NCBI GenBank assembly: GCA_037953745.1
Contig: JBAKBP010007637.1
Span: 33,965-97,964 of the forward strand
Direction: 5' to 3'
Length of the DNA: 64,000 nt
Origin: Lithodes maja
Lineage: Eukaryota; Arthropoda; Malacostraca; Decapoda; Lithodidae
A model generated the notes under the pieces. That model searched no databases. It saw only the letters and a list, made by a program, of their open reading frames with translations, and was not told the DNA's origin. Position 1 is the stretch's first letter; every line of letters begins with the position of its first letter. The translations under genes and the position numbers were made by a program. Positions 11,010-22,825 of the stretch are shown here, one piece after another.

Positions 11010-13285
11010 ATGTCTTATACTGGATCAGAGGAGAATGGAGACACAGTACGTAATGTCGAAACTGAGGAACAGCAGTATGATGATATGGTGAATCAGGTGA
11101 ACTGTGAGGAGGATGCTAGGATATTTTTGCAATGGCCTGTTACTGCCGAGCGGTTGGAGGGTGTGAATCGGTACGGTCTTCAATGCCTGGCCACAGCTAT
11201 CGGTCATGCGGTTACTAGCAGCATGACCAGGGATAACTTGATAACGTGTGTACTGGGCAGGGTGACTGGTGAGCGAGATGGGTTGAGTGCTCAGAGCCCT
11301 TCGGCCATGCTTCCCCTACACTCGACTCCCAGCCATCCCAGTAGTTTGCCGACCCCGGGTACGCTTCCGCAGTTGGGTGGTGACTGGCAGGGTGGGTTGC
11401 CCCTGGGGGGACCACCGGTAATTTCAAACATTGTAGCACCTTCACCTCCTCAAGGGTTATCTCCAGAATTATTGCTTCAGCTCGAATTAGCTAAGATCGA
11501 AGAGAGAAAGGCTATCAGGATATCTGAGCTTCAGATTCAACAGCAACAAAGGGCAGGTGAGCTTCAGCAGCAAATTGAATTAGCCAAGATAGAGGAGAGA
11601 AAAACTATCAGTCAGCAGCACATAGAGCTAGCAAAAATCCAAGCTGACTTAGAGTCGACTAGGTACTGTGCCGACATGGACGTAGAGAAGTCGCGAGTAG
11701 AGACAACGGGACAGCGACTTGGGGCTGGTAACCGTGTTCATGAGCAGTCTCTCTCGCACTTATTGAAACTGGTTCCGGTGTTTGATGAGAGTGGTGTAAC
11801 AGAATTTTTCGCACGCTTTGAGAAGTGCCAGGAACACCAGTGGCCAGAGAATAAATGGGCAGCACTTGTATCCTCTAGATTAATAGGCAAGGGTCTTAAA
11901 GCCTACGATGCGTTACCTTTAGAGTCATGTATTGTGTATGAGGATTTCAAGGAGGCTGTCCTGAGGGCTTACGAACTGCAACCAGAAACGTACCGTTTGA
12001 AGTTCCGGGGTGTAACTAAGGGAGGAGATAGCACCTTTTTGGAACACGCCCGGGACTTGTCCGATGCTATGGGGAACTGGCTCCGATCTGAGAAGGTAAC
12101 AACGTTTGATGGAGTTAAGCAGTTGATGATGTTGGAGCAGTTCTTTAAGAGCACGGGCGGTGATCTAACTTTGAACTTAAAGGAGAAAAACCCAAGAACT
12201 CTAGTCGAAGCAGCAGAAATGGCTGATCGACGGCTGTCGTTGATTCGGGGTAGCGGGTCCTCACAGAAGTACGATGTAAGTGCTAAGGACCGTTATCCTC
12301 CCCCTCCCCGTAACAATGACACATTTAAACAGAAGAGCCATGAAACTGAAACTGAATCCAAACCTTACACCACACCGTATGTGAAAAGTCAGGGGCCTTT
12401 TACATCACAGTATTAGCCAAAACCGAAATTTATGTGTTTTAGTTGCCACCAGGAGGGTCATAAGGCAAATGAGTGCCCTAGTCGACCTCCTCCGGCAGCC
12501 GTGTCTATTGCTCACGGCATTGGAGTGTTCAAGAGGACATCGGAGTTTGTTAGAGGCATTTCTTCCGAGGTAAATACACTGCCAGTGCAGAAGGATCCGG
12601 AAGGCTTATTCCCTGTCCGTGATGCCTTTAGTGACCACAGGGGACTCGGTTGTGTGGAGTGGGGGGGTAGAAGACATGAGGTGAGAATTTTGCGTGACAC
12701 TGGGGCATCGCAAACACTGTTGAGAAATTTCACTGGTAAACCTGTCAATACGGCGCGGGTGGTTGTGGTTCAGGGAGTTAATGCGACAAGGTCATACCCG
12801 CTTGTAAGAATGAAGGTGGAAGTTGATGGTGTGACTCGGGACCTGGATGTAGGAATTGTGGAGAAGTTACCTGTTGGGGGCGTCGACCTCCTTCTCAGCA
12901 ACGACTTTGCGGGACCTACTTCTGAGGCTCCACCCTTGGTCGTTGCCGAGAAGCCGGCCGACGTGAGTAGGGAGGAGCAGGAGTGGGTTGAGAAGTGTCC
13001 GGTGCAGTCTATGGCGTGTGTTGTCACCGGAGATCCTGCATCCAGGGAGTCACATTCTGGTCAACAGTCTTTAGATCAGCGGAGGAAGGGTACCGAGAAG
13101 GGGTTGAAAGTTGATGCGGTTGAGAGTTTAGTATCAACGGACCTTCTCGGGGACTCATTATTAGGACCACATTTCGAGTCTGGAGAAGACCCAGTAACTG
13201 TTCCTGTAAAGGCAGAGGATGGGCTTAAAAAGACGAAAGAGTTGAAGGAGGACAGTGATGCACAGTCGGGAGATGTAGCAACAAG
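11010..13285 (+). pseudogene. gag-protease of B1, interrupted by TAG
   Basis: The start is ATG at 11010 (MSYTGSEENGD), the same start as B2 at 48053; the reading frame upstream of it is leader. Residues about 160-230 form a Gln/Glu/Lys-rich coiled coil. The Gag core with a SCAN-like module lies at about 11950-12250, with RAYELQPETYRLKF and MLEQFF. A TAG at 12414-12416 stops the frame just before the CCHC knuckle (12435-12476); B2 has AAG there, so this is a point mutation rather than a conserved readthrough stop. The same frame continues into a retropepsin-like protease (DTGAS at 12696-12710; LLLSNDF near 12890, with Gly to Ser against relatives). The frame ends in LINE J1. Compared with B2 a segment between protease and integrase is deleted. 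Confidence 0.88.
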
Positions 13286-14643
13286 GTACCCTTTTTTTTG
13301 TTTTTTTTTCTATGTGATTGAGGGAGGCAAAAGGCATAACTGCCTATAGCGAGTGCCTCCCCCATAGTTGAAAGAGTGACAAGGCCAAAATCAAGGGACG
13401 TTCGAGCCAAAATGCCTGGACACACAGAGTTTGAAGCAATTTAAGTCATAGGAAGAGGGAAAGACTGATTCTGGGAGAGAGTTCCAGAGCTCAGCTGTTG
13501 AGTAGAAGAAAGTTTGAGAGTAACGTTTCACTCTTGGGTTGGAGAGTTGCACAGAGTAGGGGTGGGATTGAGTTGCAAGACGGGTACCACGTGCCCTACG
13601 TAAAGGAGGTGGTATGCACTGGGATAGCTCTGAGGAACACTGATTATTATAGTAGCGATAGAATAGCGAGAGAGATGCAACATTGCGGCGGAGAGAGAGA
13701 GATTGCAGAGAGTTGGTGAGTGGACGGGAGTTAATGATACGAAAGGCCTTCCTTTCAACTTTGTCTAGGAGAGCGGTGTGAAAGGAACCTCCCCACACAT
13801 GTGAACAATACTCAATACAAGGGCGCACTATGCCCCTGTACAGAGCAAGAAGCTGTGCAGGGGAAAAGAACCCCCTAAGGCGGTTGAGCACACCCAGCTT
13901 CTGGGAGGCTGCCTTAGCAAGACTGGTAATATGGTCCTTCCAAATGAGAGCAGAAGAAAAAGAGACACCAAGAATATTGAGAGAAGATGAAGGGTTGATT
14001 TTTGTATTGTTGAAGAATAAGGGATAGTCCGCTGGGAGATCCTGACGGGTAGATAGATGGAGAAATTGAGTTTTGGAAGCATTAAAGTTAACAAGGTTTT
14101 CTCTGCCCCAATTGGAAATAGTATTTAGATCAGAATTTAAGAGTTCTATGGCTTCATTACGTTTGTCGTTGAGGGATTGCTGGCTGGGGCGTTCTGAAAA
14201 ACGAATGGAGTAGTGTAAGGTTGAGTCGTCTGCGTATGAATGGATGGGAATTAAGGTACAGTTAAGGAGATCATTTATAAAAATTAGAAAGAGAATAGGA
14301 GATAGGACAGAGCCCTGAGGAACACCGGAGTTTATAGGGTGAGGAAGTGAACAATGGCCGTCCACAACCGCAGCTATGGAACGGCCGGAAAGGAAATTAG
14401 AGACAAAGGCATAGATGGAGGTATAGAAACCGAAGGAGGGTAGTTTAGAAATTAAAGATTTATGCCAGACTCTATCGAAGGCTTTCGATATGTCTAGTGC
14501 AATAGAAAAAGTCTCACCGAAGTCCCGAAAGGAGGATGACCAAGAGTTAGTAAGATATGAAAGAAGATCACCAGTACAGCGACCCTTAAGGAAGCCATAC
14601 TGGCGATCTGAGAGCAGATTATGAGAAGAGAAATGCTTAAGAA
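13286..14643 (-). mobile_element. LINE J1, 5'-truncated, inserted in B1
   Basis: Minus-strand LINE copy with a poly(A)-like 3' end at 13286-13310 (a T-rich run on plus). It has one open frame from 14643 down to a TGA near 13391, about 415 codons of its own. The frame covers RT from the fingers onward, with KAFDRVWHK, GVPQGSVLSP and YADDSTL motifs, then the C-terminal domain. The first 20 or so codons of the open frame come from B1. TACCCT-like bases on both sides suggest a target duplication. The N-terminal RT and endonuclease are missing, as in ordinary target-primed truncation. It is a Jockey/CR1-group non-LTR element; clade not assigned. It is nearly identical to J2, so the family was recently active. 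Confidence 0.9.
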
Positions 14644-15480
14644 ATTTGAAAGAAAATACCCTGACGCGTACCCTATGAGAAATGGGTCGGCGAAGACGGT
14701 GGTCCAAAGCTTGCTAGTGTATTTCTCCCGGTATGGTTACCCGCAGGGGATTCAGTCAGTCCAGGGACCCAACTTCACTTCTAGCCTCTTTGTTCAAGCA
14801 ATGCCGCAGCATGGGATTGTTGGGGTTGTGTCATCTGCGTATCATCCGGAGAGCCAGGGTGTGTTAGAGCGATGGCACTCATCCTTGAAATCTGTGCTTC
14901 GTTGTTGTTGCTTTGAGAGTGGGAAGGATTGGGATCTTGGCCTGCCATGTGTTTTGTTTGCTGTGCGGGAGGTACCTGGGGAGAGTTTGGGATTCAGCCC
15001 TAATGAGCTCGTCTTTGGACACCGTGTCAGAGGGCCTCTCCATATGGTTGAAGAAGTATGGGAGGGCGCAGAAAAACCTTGTTCTATGCTCAAGTGTGTC
15101 CTCAACAGTCGAGAACGGATGTTGCGCAGTCTGGAGTTGGCTGGCCATAATTTGACTAGCTCTCAGGCCCTCAGGAAGGACAGGTACGACCTCAAGGTTG
15201 AACTCAGGGAGTTGCACGTGGGTCGGGAGGTGTTGATTCTACTGCCCCTTGTAGGTCACCCCTTATCCGCGAAGTACGCTGGTCCTTATAGGGTGGTTGA
15301 GGAGCTATCAGACCTGGATTACTTGGTAGCCACTCCAGACAGACGGAAGCGCAATCAGTTATGTCACGTTAATCTCATGAAGGAGTATGGGAGGCACCCC
15401 CCTGAGCCTCTCACTGTGCCTGTGATGACGTTTAGCAGTCAAGGTGGAGAAGGAGAACGGGACAGTCAAGCTCAGGTGGA
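14644..15480 (+). pseudogene. Integrase of B1 (catalytic core part and C-terminal domain)
   Basis: The frame from the LINE edge gives YPDAYPMRNGSAKT, then SVQGPNFTS, where the second catalytic Asp of integrases would lie. Here it reads Val (SVQG rather than the family-typical SDQG or TDRG). HPESQGVLERWH follows, with the Glu of the D,D-35-E triad, then NELVFGHRVRGPL and a GPY/F-type C-terminal domain (AGPYRVVEEL, TPDRRKRNQLCHVN). The N-terminal zinc-binding part is absent. Integrase would insert the cDNA in the nucleus, but this copy is interrupted and mutated. It lies upstream of RNase H, the reverse of the usual gypsy order. Confidence 0.85.
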
Positions 15481-15483
15481 GGA

Positions 15484-15983
15484 TAACTGGAAGGATAAGA
15501 AGTTCAAATGGGCGCCTGAGTGTGAGAAGGTGTTTAGAGAAGTAAAACACCTGTTGTGCACTCACCCGATCCTCAGGGCCCCTGACTTTAGCCTACCTTT
15601 CCAACTAGCAATGGAGGCTAGTGGTGTGGGGGCTGGTGCCGTCCTTGTGGAAAAGGACGATGATGGGCTGGAGCATCCTGTTAGTTTCTGCTCGGAGAAG
15701 TACAATTCGGGCCCAGGGGAGCTGTTCTGTTGTCGAGGAGGAGCTGCTGGCAGTTGTGCTTGCGCTGGGGCATTTCGAGGTCTATGTTCCAGCCTATGGT
15801 CCGGTCGTTGTAGTTTACCCAGATCATCACCCTCTCAAGTTCTTGGACCAGTTTCACAATCGGAATATGAGGCTGACCAGGTGGTCACTAAGGTTACTGG
15901 TATATAACCTGGACATACGCCATATTGCTGGTTGTGACAACGTGGTTGCAGATGGTCGTTCAAGGGTATATGATCCTGGGTAG
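15484..15983 (+). pseudogene. RNase H of B1, last pol domain before the 3' end
   Basis: The frame continues from integrase into KFKWAPECEKVF, the RT-RNase H connection, so the RT palm (YxDD) is missing. RNase H motifs: MEASGVGAG, where the first catalytic Asp is Glu; VEEELLAVVLA with the catalytic Glu; YPDHHPL; and NVVADGRSR with the last Asp. An extra G near 15706-15711 breaks the frame, and the remainder reads from 15711 to the TAG at 15981. B2 shares the Asp-to-Glu change and the same RT-deletion junction, so both belong to the family and not to this copy alone. Confidence 0.85.
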
Positions 15984-16011
15984 ATTGACACACGGGTAGC
16001 CGTGTGTCAAT
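15984..16011 (+). other. Perfect hairpin at the 3' end of B1 pol
   Basis: A 12-bp perfect inverted repeat (15984-15995 and 16000-16011) with a GTAG loop follows the pol stop and merges with CAATAAAA. B2 and A2 lack the second arm: after GGGTAGCC they continue differently. The palindrome is therefore specific to B1. Confidence 0.75.
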
Positions 16012-16367
16012 AAAAACTAGGCTTGCCCCTATAGTGCAGCCGAAATAAACAAATTAAAAACATAAAAATCAAATAAAAAACTCTTTCTTTGATAGTTGAA
16101 TTTTTTCAGTATGTTATAGCAGTAATTCTGAGTTGCACTCCTCTCAGAATGCTGGGCTAGAGAAGCTCGTTCTTGAGGAGCATAACTACATATAATTTAA
16201 CCTATTGTGTTGGGGAGGGTTATAATTTTGTAAAATGTTTTGTTGAGTAATTGTGCCAGATATTTTACTGCCGCTGGGTGATGGGAAGTAGAGATATAGC
16301 ATGGGTTCTAACCATCAGATTTTTGTGAGCTTTGGGGCCTCTGAGAAAAATCTTGGGGGGGGGGGAG
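16012..16367 (+). other. 3' non-coding region and polypurine tract of B1
   Basis: About 350 bases without a gene, closely matching 51750-52097 in B2. It ends in a G-rich run (16352-16367) directly before the 3' LTR, the position of the plus-strand primer. Confidence 0.8.
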
Positions 16368-18382
16368 TGTGACGTTAACCACTCCGTTAGAACCGCATGG
16401 CTTGTCCTACAGTGACTCGCTAGGATCGCCAGGGCAGTGGATGTGGCTACAGTTTATGTATTAGGGTGTGCTTTATTTCATATGAAAGCTCGTGTCATGG
16501 GCAGTCCAGAAAGGCTCTTTGCTTTCACCCATGTCAAGGCTTTATATATTTAATTGTAAAGTATATGTTTTATCATTAACTAGTAATGATGGGATCTGGG
16601 AGAGAGAGAGAGAGTAGAACAGAGTGAGAGGGGGCGCGCAGTGTTTTTGTCCCGCTCGATGACGTCACGGCTGGCTGCCTCGTGGGGGTTGGTTGAGGGA
16701 GGTCCTTACCATGTTGCTACTGGCTAGAGGACTTGTTACCGCTTTACTTTGCGCGGTGAAAACTAGTCCCGGTATTTATACAGGTTCCTCGCCACTCTCT
16801 CCCTCAGATCTGGTTTCTAGAACGCATCTATGTTATCCCTTGCTACCTGTCCCCCGCTCTGCACCTGAGAATCTTTTCCTCTGCCTACCTCTCTCTTTTT
16901 TCATATCTTTCACCACCTTTTATAAAGACTATATCCCCTCTGGTTAATTCTGCAAAATCAGCTTCATGCTGGCCAGTTGTATTGTGCGTTAAGGTCTGAT
17001 ATAACCTATGTATGTTTAGTTGTTAAGATAAGTTGATCACGAAGTATTGGTTAGCATCCATATTGTTCAGTACTGCTTCCTATAAGTATTAGTGTTCTGC
17101 TGGATTAGATAATGCTAGACTAGGGGTCTGATATTATAAGGTATTGTTTCCGATGAGTGCTGGCTTTAGTTAAAACCTGCACGACATACCTGAGAACTGG
17201 AGTTGATTGGGTAAATTCTAGTCTGTGTGCCATTGAGAATAGAGCATGCACGAATGAGGGCTTTTTGCCTATACCATTCTGCACTGTTCTAGTCTCGATT
17301 GTTTGTCTTTGAGGTACGCCAGGAGAACGCTTGATACTTCGGTATTAAGGTTTCTCAAGAGAGCTACCCTTCCCTATAACGTAATATTTGATGCACAGAC
17401 TTGAGATTTGTACTAGGCTATGCGGCATGCCATGCGCACCAGTATCTCGTATCATTGACTCTAGCTAGACTTTATCAGTCACAGTAGACATTAACCCTCT
17501 CCGACATATGACGCAATTTTGAGCCTATTGGGGATACTTTAAAGTCTTTGTTACCATCAGGGGTATTTAGAAACCTTTAGTTTAGTTACTTCAACCTATG
17601 CAGTTGTCTTTGAGTAAGTTGTGGGCAGAAAACGAATTTTGGAGAGGTAATTATAAGGGTGAGAGAACTCTATTTCTTATTGCTAATCTGGCAACCTCTG
17701 CGTCATATGAGTCTGAAGGAGTTAAGTATATTAACCTAATTACTCTTTTTATGCATACCCATTTATGATTACACAAGCATTTCGCAGCCTAGTTTGATGT
17801 ATGGAGACACAAACGACTTAGGCTCTTTTTGCTGATAGGAATACTGCATTGTCGTGGCGATTATTATTGTTGTAGCGTTTAGGATATTCTTGGCCCCGAC
17901 TGCATTATATATCCTGCCTTTTTGTGTGCATAGCCTGCACGAGCATTGTTCCGCTGCCTGCCTTTTTGGGTTCCATTTCCGATACGAGCATCTTGATAGC
18001 ATCTAACATTTAAAGAAGATTCCTTGTTGGTGTTGAAGGACTTTAGTGCACTTTCTTTCATGCAGGAGTGCCTGACATTTATTGATTAAAGTAACGTAAG
18101 CTGTAACTTCTCTTACCACCTTACTTTGCATACCATAACCAAGCACCTTCGGTTATAGGTAGTAATAGGCTGTTTTCACATAACATTAAGCCTAGAGTAG
18201 ACGCACATTTATTGAGAGTTTGATAGCCTATTGTTGCATATAGAACTCTGTAGAGTATTTGTGTTCTTTGTTCACTGGGAATATACTTCAGAGGTTGGAT
18301 CTAGCGCTTTCCGTTGTAGCATTTATGCCATTACTAGTCCAATGAATAAGAGCCCTGATATATTTAAACCTCAGTCGTAACA
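16368..18382 (+). repeat. 3' LTR of B1 with a MITE inside
   Basis: Matches the 5' LTR throughout except for a separate insertion at 17491-17725 and absence of the M1 MITE. It keeps the CRE palindrome (16660-16667) and a TATA-like site (TATTTATA, near 16773). Confidence 0.92.
17491..17725. mobile_element. TTAA MITE, family M2
   Basis: Flanked by TTAA at 17491-17494 and 17722-17725; the 5' LTR has the uninterrupted site with one TTAA near 9660. Inverted repeats of about 25 bp begin TTAAC and reach CATATGACGCA on both sides. The insertion is 231 bp and has no ORF. The sequence differs from M1 apart from the TTAACCC end, which fits the piggyBac superfamily. Confidence 0.9.
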
Positions 18383-18386
18383 CTAT

Positions 18387-19368
18387 CTTTGTATCAAGTG
18401 ATCATTAATAAGAAAACTCATGTGTGTATTATATTTATCCTTTACGACTTTTGTGCATGTGTAGTCTAACTTTAGTTTTTCCAGTCGAGTAAGAACCTAC
18501 CTTTATCTAATCAACCCCAGTAAAAACCCTGCTTTAACAAAATATCTAACTTGATCTGACTTGAATCGCTGTACAACAATCTTGAAACCATTAGCAGTAA
18601 TTTGTGTAATTTGACTGGTCATCTGTGAAGTACTAGTGACCATTAAGAATATCATGGCCCTTCAAGATTGCGTATACTTCCATTAAATCTCTCCTTATTC
18701 TGAGCTTCGTCAGGTTAAACAGGTTCAGCTCTTAAAACGCTCTTAATGCAGTTTAGTTATCAACTTTGGTACAACTTTTGTCACCCTTTTCTGAAATATT
18801 TCCAAGTTGTCAAAATAATTTCTACAAGTTGGTGACCAAAATTGTACACAGTACTCCAGGAGGAGTCAGACTAATGAGCTAGATAATGGTAGTACAGTAC
18901 TATGTTTTCCTATTTGAATTCAAATGACCTCCCAATCAATCCAACTACTTTTTTGCCTATTAGATTGCTTCTGAACAGTGGAAGCTGGGCTTTAATTCGC
19001 TAGATAAAATAACAGTGGAAGATGGGCTTTAATTGGCTAGATAATATAACACCCAGGTCTTTTACTTTTGTTGTGCTACTTAGCTTCGATTCATTTATAT
19101 TGTAATGAACGTGTTCGATTTACTTCCAATATGCAGTACTTGACATTTCTCAATGTTGAAGCTCATTTTCCATTTTTCGGAGCAGTTCACTAGTTTATTT
19201 AAGTTGTGCTGTAGATTTTGTATTTCTAGAATAGTGTTTACCTTACTTCCTATTTTTGTGTCTTCAGCAAATATAGAGTTTTTGCAGGATATGCTTTCAT
19301 CGATATCGTTAATGTATACTAAGAACAGGAATGAACCCAGACTGAGACCTGTGGTACACCACTCATAA
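18387..19368 (-). pseudogene. CR1-like LINE K, C-terminal part, many stops
   Basis: Minus-strand translation, with stops and shifts, gives VYINDIDE, MSFNIEKCQVLHIGSKSN, VKDLGVILSSQLKP, GLIGRSFEFK and late C-terminal pieces. These are the RT palm and thumb region of a CR1/Jockey-group LINE, related to the copy at 32870-36540. The upstream part, ending in SEWQDVMSGVPQ, continues across C1 at 30547-30680. It is old and inactive. Confidence 0.85.
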
Positions 19369-19372
19369 CATC

Positions 19373-21164
19373 GGTTACGCTGGCCAGCTTGCCAGAATGC
19401 ACTCGTAACTCGCTAGCGCTCGCCAGGGAAGTGATATGGGCTACAATAATCGTAGAACGATGTTCTTTCTTTCATAGAGTTCATGTTGTCACAGACAGAT
19501 CAGTGGTGGTCTTTATTCTTGTCTGTGACACTTGGAAGCATTTTATATCATTGATAGAATATAAGATGCATTGTGTGAAGTTGTAGGGAGAAAGAGAGCG
19601 AGCAGCGTGGTGGTAATATGTGCGTGTGTATGTACGTGTGCCTCCCTCGCTCGGAGGAGTTTCCCACGCTCGTGATTGGCCGGCGGGCCTGACGCATCAT
19701 ATGACGTCTGCTCCTCATGACGTACTTGTCTGTGATTGGGTGCTGCTGCCTTTGTTAGTGCTGGGGGGCTCCTGCCCGCATTTCTCCTGCAGAGCTTGGC
19801 ACAGCGTGCTTGGTCCTACATGTCCTTTGCAGTCTGTCCCCCCATCTAACCCCCTGTACTACTATTTCTCTCTCTGAACTTCTTCTTTTTCATGCTTCTC
19901 ATCTTTATTCAATTACTTATCCCTTCTGGTTCTGCATACGACTTCCATAGTCAGCAGTCGTATTACCAGCACCAGTTCTCCATATATGTTTGCACTAGCT
20001 TTAGGGAGTATTAGAGTTATAGTCAAATGGTATCATAGTATTGGGGTGCTTCTAATTATTGAGTTGTTCTTTCCTACTATTTAATGCTAGACAGTGGAAG
20101 GTATCTTTGGTCGTTGTCTGAGTTATGTATGTGGCAAGTCAGAGCCTGTACAACATCGACGAAGCTAGGTAGCCTGTAACCCTTGTGCATATTTTTCCTT
20201 TGCGAGTGTAGCAGTATACAGGTGAAGGGCTTTTGCCTACTCTTACCTGTATGCTTGCTACCTCATTTTTGTTGACCTTTGTGGAGCGCCAGGGCAAGAC
20301 CAGATACTAGAGCTCTGGACTTACCAAGAGAGCCTCCAAGTCACTTAACATAACATAAGGGAAATCTGTTCAAGGGGAGACAGTAGGCTACGAGCATGCT
20401 TGCACTCTGCCTAGTTTCCTGATACCTTTTATGCCACTGCTAGACTTTATTAATGAGAAAGACAGCATTGTGTTTATTAACTTTCATTGTGTATGCTTTA
20501 GGAATTATTCACGCCTTATTTTAGCCTAGGTTAATGCATAGTGCACAACCCAGTTTGGCTGTTACGTTGGCCAAGGAAGTACTGTTTTTGAGTGGTTATT
20601 ATTATTAGTGCTGTCACAGAGTTGTTGCACTCCCTTGTTATATATATGTATCCTACTTGTTGGTGTATTTAAGATACACGCTTTGGTGTCCTGCCCCTGC
20701 ATTATTTCTGTTCTATATTAACGAGCATCTTAGAGCATCAGACCTTTTCAGAAGATTCCTTATCTGATTGCTGTAGGACTAGACTTCCAGTGATTTCATA
20801 GAGCATTGAAGAGTTTAGTGTTGAGTACCGACTCGCACTAAAGTTAACGTAAGCATTTATTCCTTTATTAAATCTTATGATAGTTTATTCAAGCATTGTT
20901 ATTACTTTAGAGCATTTTCTTAACGTAAGTACTCCTCTTGTGAGTTGTATTTGCCGTCACCGGAAAGCATTTGTAGAAGTGCACTAAAACCCAGTTACTT
21001 GATACCCCGTTATCCAGTAGATTAACTCTGGAGGGTTTTAAGTGTTTTGTTCACCGGCGTAATAGTTCGAGGGTTTGGAATTAGCGTACCGTTGTTGCAG
21101 ATATAGCCTATCATCTAGTCCATTATTAAGTGCCCTTGTTTATTTCGTAGTGCCGGTCGTAACA
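19373..21164 (+). repeat. 5' LTR of C1 (about 1.79 kb)
   Basis: Ends in CGGTCGTAACA like families A and B, although most of the LTR is different. Two TGACGT half-sites (19702-19707 and 19718-19723) replace the full CRE palindrome. I saw no TATA box with the spacing found in A and B. Confidence 0.92.
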
Positions 21165-21446
21165 AATGGCGACCTTAGACCAGTATATAGTGATATATAT
21201 TTGCATATATAGATATATATATATTGCAGTTTTTTTTTGGAGAAATCTTATTGCCATATGGGGTTGAATTTATTTCTCTCATTGTTGGCAGTAGACATTG
21301 TTTTGAGGATATATAGAACTTGTTGGAGTTATTGGTGACCTAGTATTGCACTCCAGAACATCTTCGAATATTTTTTGGTGAATAAAGCTACGCGAAAGTT
21401 TGGCTACTTTTGTCTTGACTTGAGATTTATTTTTGTTGACTCCATC

Positions 21447-22820
21447 ATGTCACTGGACGGGTCTGAGCATAGTGAGGGCACAGTGCGAGAGGCAGGCGAG
21501 GAGGTGGAGAAGGTGGAGTTGTTAAACGGCGTTCGGGTGGTGAACAATGAGGAGGATGCTCAGATTTTTTTGGAGGAGCCTGTGTCAGCGGATCGTGTGT
21601 CGGGGCTAGACCGGTACGGACTGCAGTGTGTAGCCACGGTCTTAGGGTTTCCCGGTACTAGCGGTTTGTCCAGAGGTGAGCTGGTTACCTGTGTGCTCGG
21701 GGGTACATGGGGCTTCGGGTGGAGTAGGAGCTGGGGCACCTTCGGCCCAGCCCCCATTCCACTCGACTCCTATCATGGCGCCCCCTCGGGCTCCGGAGCC
21801 GAGTACATTCCCGCAGGCCAATGCCCGCTGGCGGTTGGGTATGCCTCTAGGTGATGCACGGGGTGGGTCCCCAATAGTAGCACCCCCTCCTCAGGGTTTG
21901 TCTTCCGAGATGTTGTTTCAGCTCGAGCTCACCAAACTTAAGCAGCAGGAGCGACAGGCTGAGCTTGAGCTGCGAAAGCATGAGGCTGAGCTCGAGCACC
22001 AGGAGCGAGAGTCTGAGCTCAAGTATAGGTATCAGGCTGAGTCTGCAAGGTATTGTGCCGATATTGACCTAGAGAAAACTTGTGTAGAGGTGACGAGGAA
22101 CCGGGTCGTCCAGGGGGGTCGAGCCAAGGACCAGTCCCTGTCGCATCTACTAAAGTTGGTTCCAGTGTTTGATGAGTTAGGAGTTACAAAAAATGTTCTC
22201 CGGTTCGAGAAAAAGTGCCAGGAGCACCAATGGCCCGAGGAGAAGTGGGCAGCCCTTGTTTCTTCACGATTGACGGGGAAAGCACTCTAGGCGTACGATG
22301 CTTTGCCCCTAGATTCCTGTGTGAATTACGAGTTGTTGAAAGAGGCTGTCCTGAGGGCGTATAAGCTACAGCCAGAGACCTATAGGCTGAAGTTTAGGGC
22401 GGTTCCAAAAAGAAAGGAGAGTACTTCCCAGGAACACGCTAGATAGCTGTCAGATGCATTTGAAAATTGGTTGAGGTTGGAGAAGGCAACTACTTTTGAT
22501 TCAGTAAAACAATTAGTATTGCTGGAACAATTTTTTTAAATGTACTGGCAGTGACTTGACTCTTAACTTGAAAGAAAAGCGACCGAAAACTCTACAAGAG
22601 GCGGCTGAGCTGGCTGACCTCAGGTTGTCATTGATTCGCGGGTGCGGATCTGCACAGAGAGCTGAGGCAGGTAACAATGGGCGTACCACTCCACCCCCCT
22701 GAATTAATGACACAAATAATTATCCATTCAAGAGTACTGTTGCCAATTATGATCCCAAGTCGAAACCCTTCCCGTTAAAGAAAGGCCAGGGCCCTTACCC
22801 ATCTCGGGGGAAGTCCAAGA
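21447..22820 (+). pseudogene. gag of C1, several frame breaks
   Basis: ATG at 21447 (MSLDGSEHSEG) follows the same leader context as B1. The frame shifts near 21700, then runs to a TAG at 22288-22290, and later pieces show a stop near 22445 and a shift near 22540. Parts seen: an N-terminal region homologous to A and B (RYGLQCVATVLG); a coiled coil with the repeated units AELELRKHEAELEHQE; the Gag core with KCQEHQWPEEKWAALVSSRL; and the SCAN-like module (about 22325-22650). Confidence 0.85.
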
Positions 22821-22825
22821 GTGAA

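Larger units (their letters stand above)
8519..18382 (+). mobile_element. Complete LTR retrotransposon B1 (Gmr1-like, RT-less, with nested insertions)
   Basis: LTRs at 8519-10803 and 16368-18382 share TGTGACG...CGTAACA ends. The 4-bp target duplication CTAT is present at 8515-8518 and 18383-18386. Without their MITEs both LTRs are about 1.79 kb, the same as in B2. The interior runs gag, protease, LINE insertion, integrase, RNase H, polypurine tract; the RT palm is absent. Disabling lesions: a TAG at 12414, the LINE at about 13286-14643, and a +1 shift near 15706. The element is therefore dead as a coding unit, although its LTR ends are intact. Confidence 0.95.

Noticed and set aside
12414..12416. 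TAG between Gag and the zinc knuckle as a readthrough signal
   Set aside because: B2 has AAG at the same place and A2 is open, so the stop is a mutation in B1.
16693..16947. ORFs inside LTRs (also 8779, 46458, 52508, 19620, 29001)
   Set aside because: They overlap the TATA-initiator region or LTR sequence and differ between LTR copies by indels; no protein motif.
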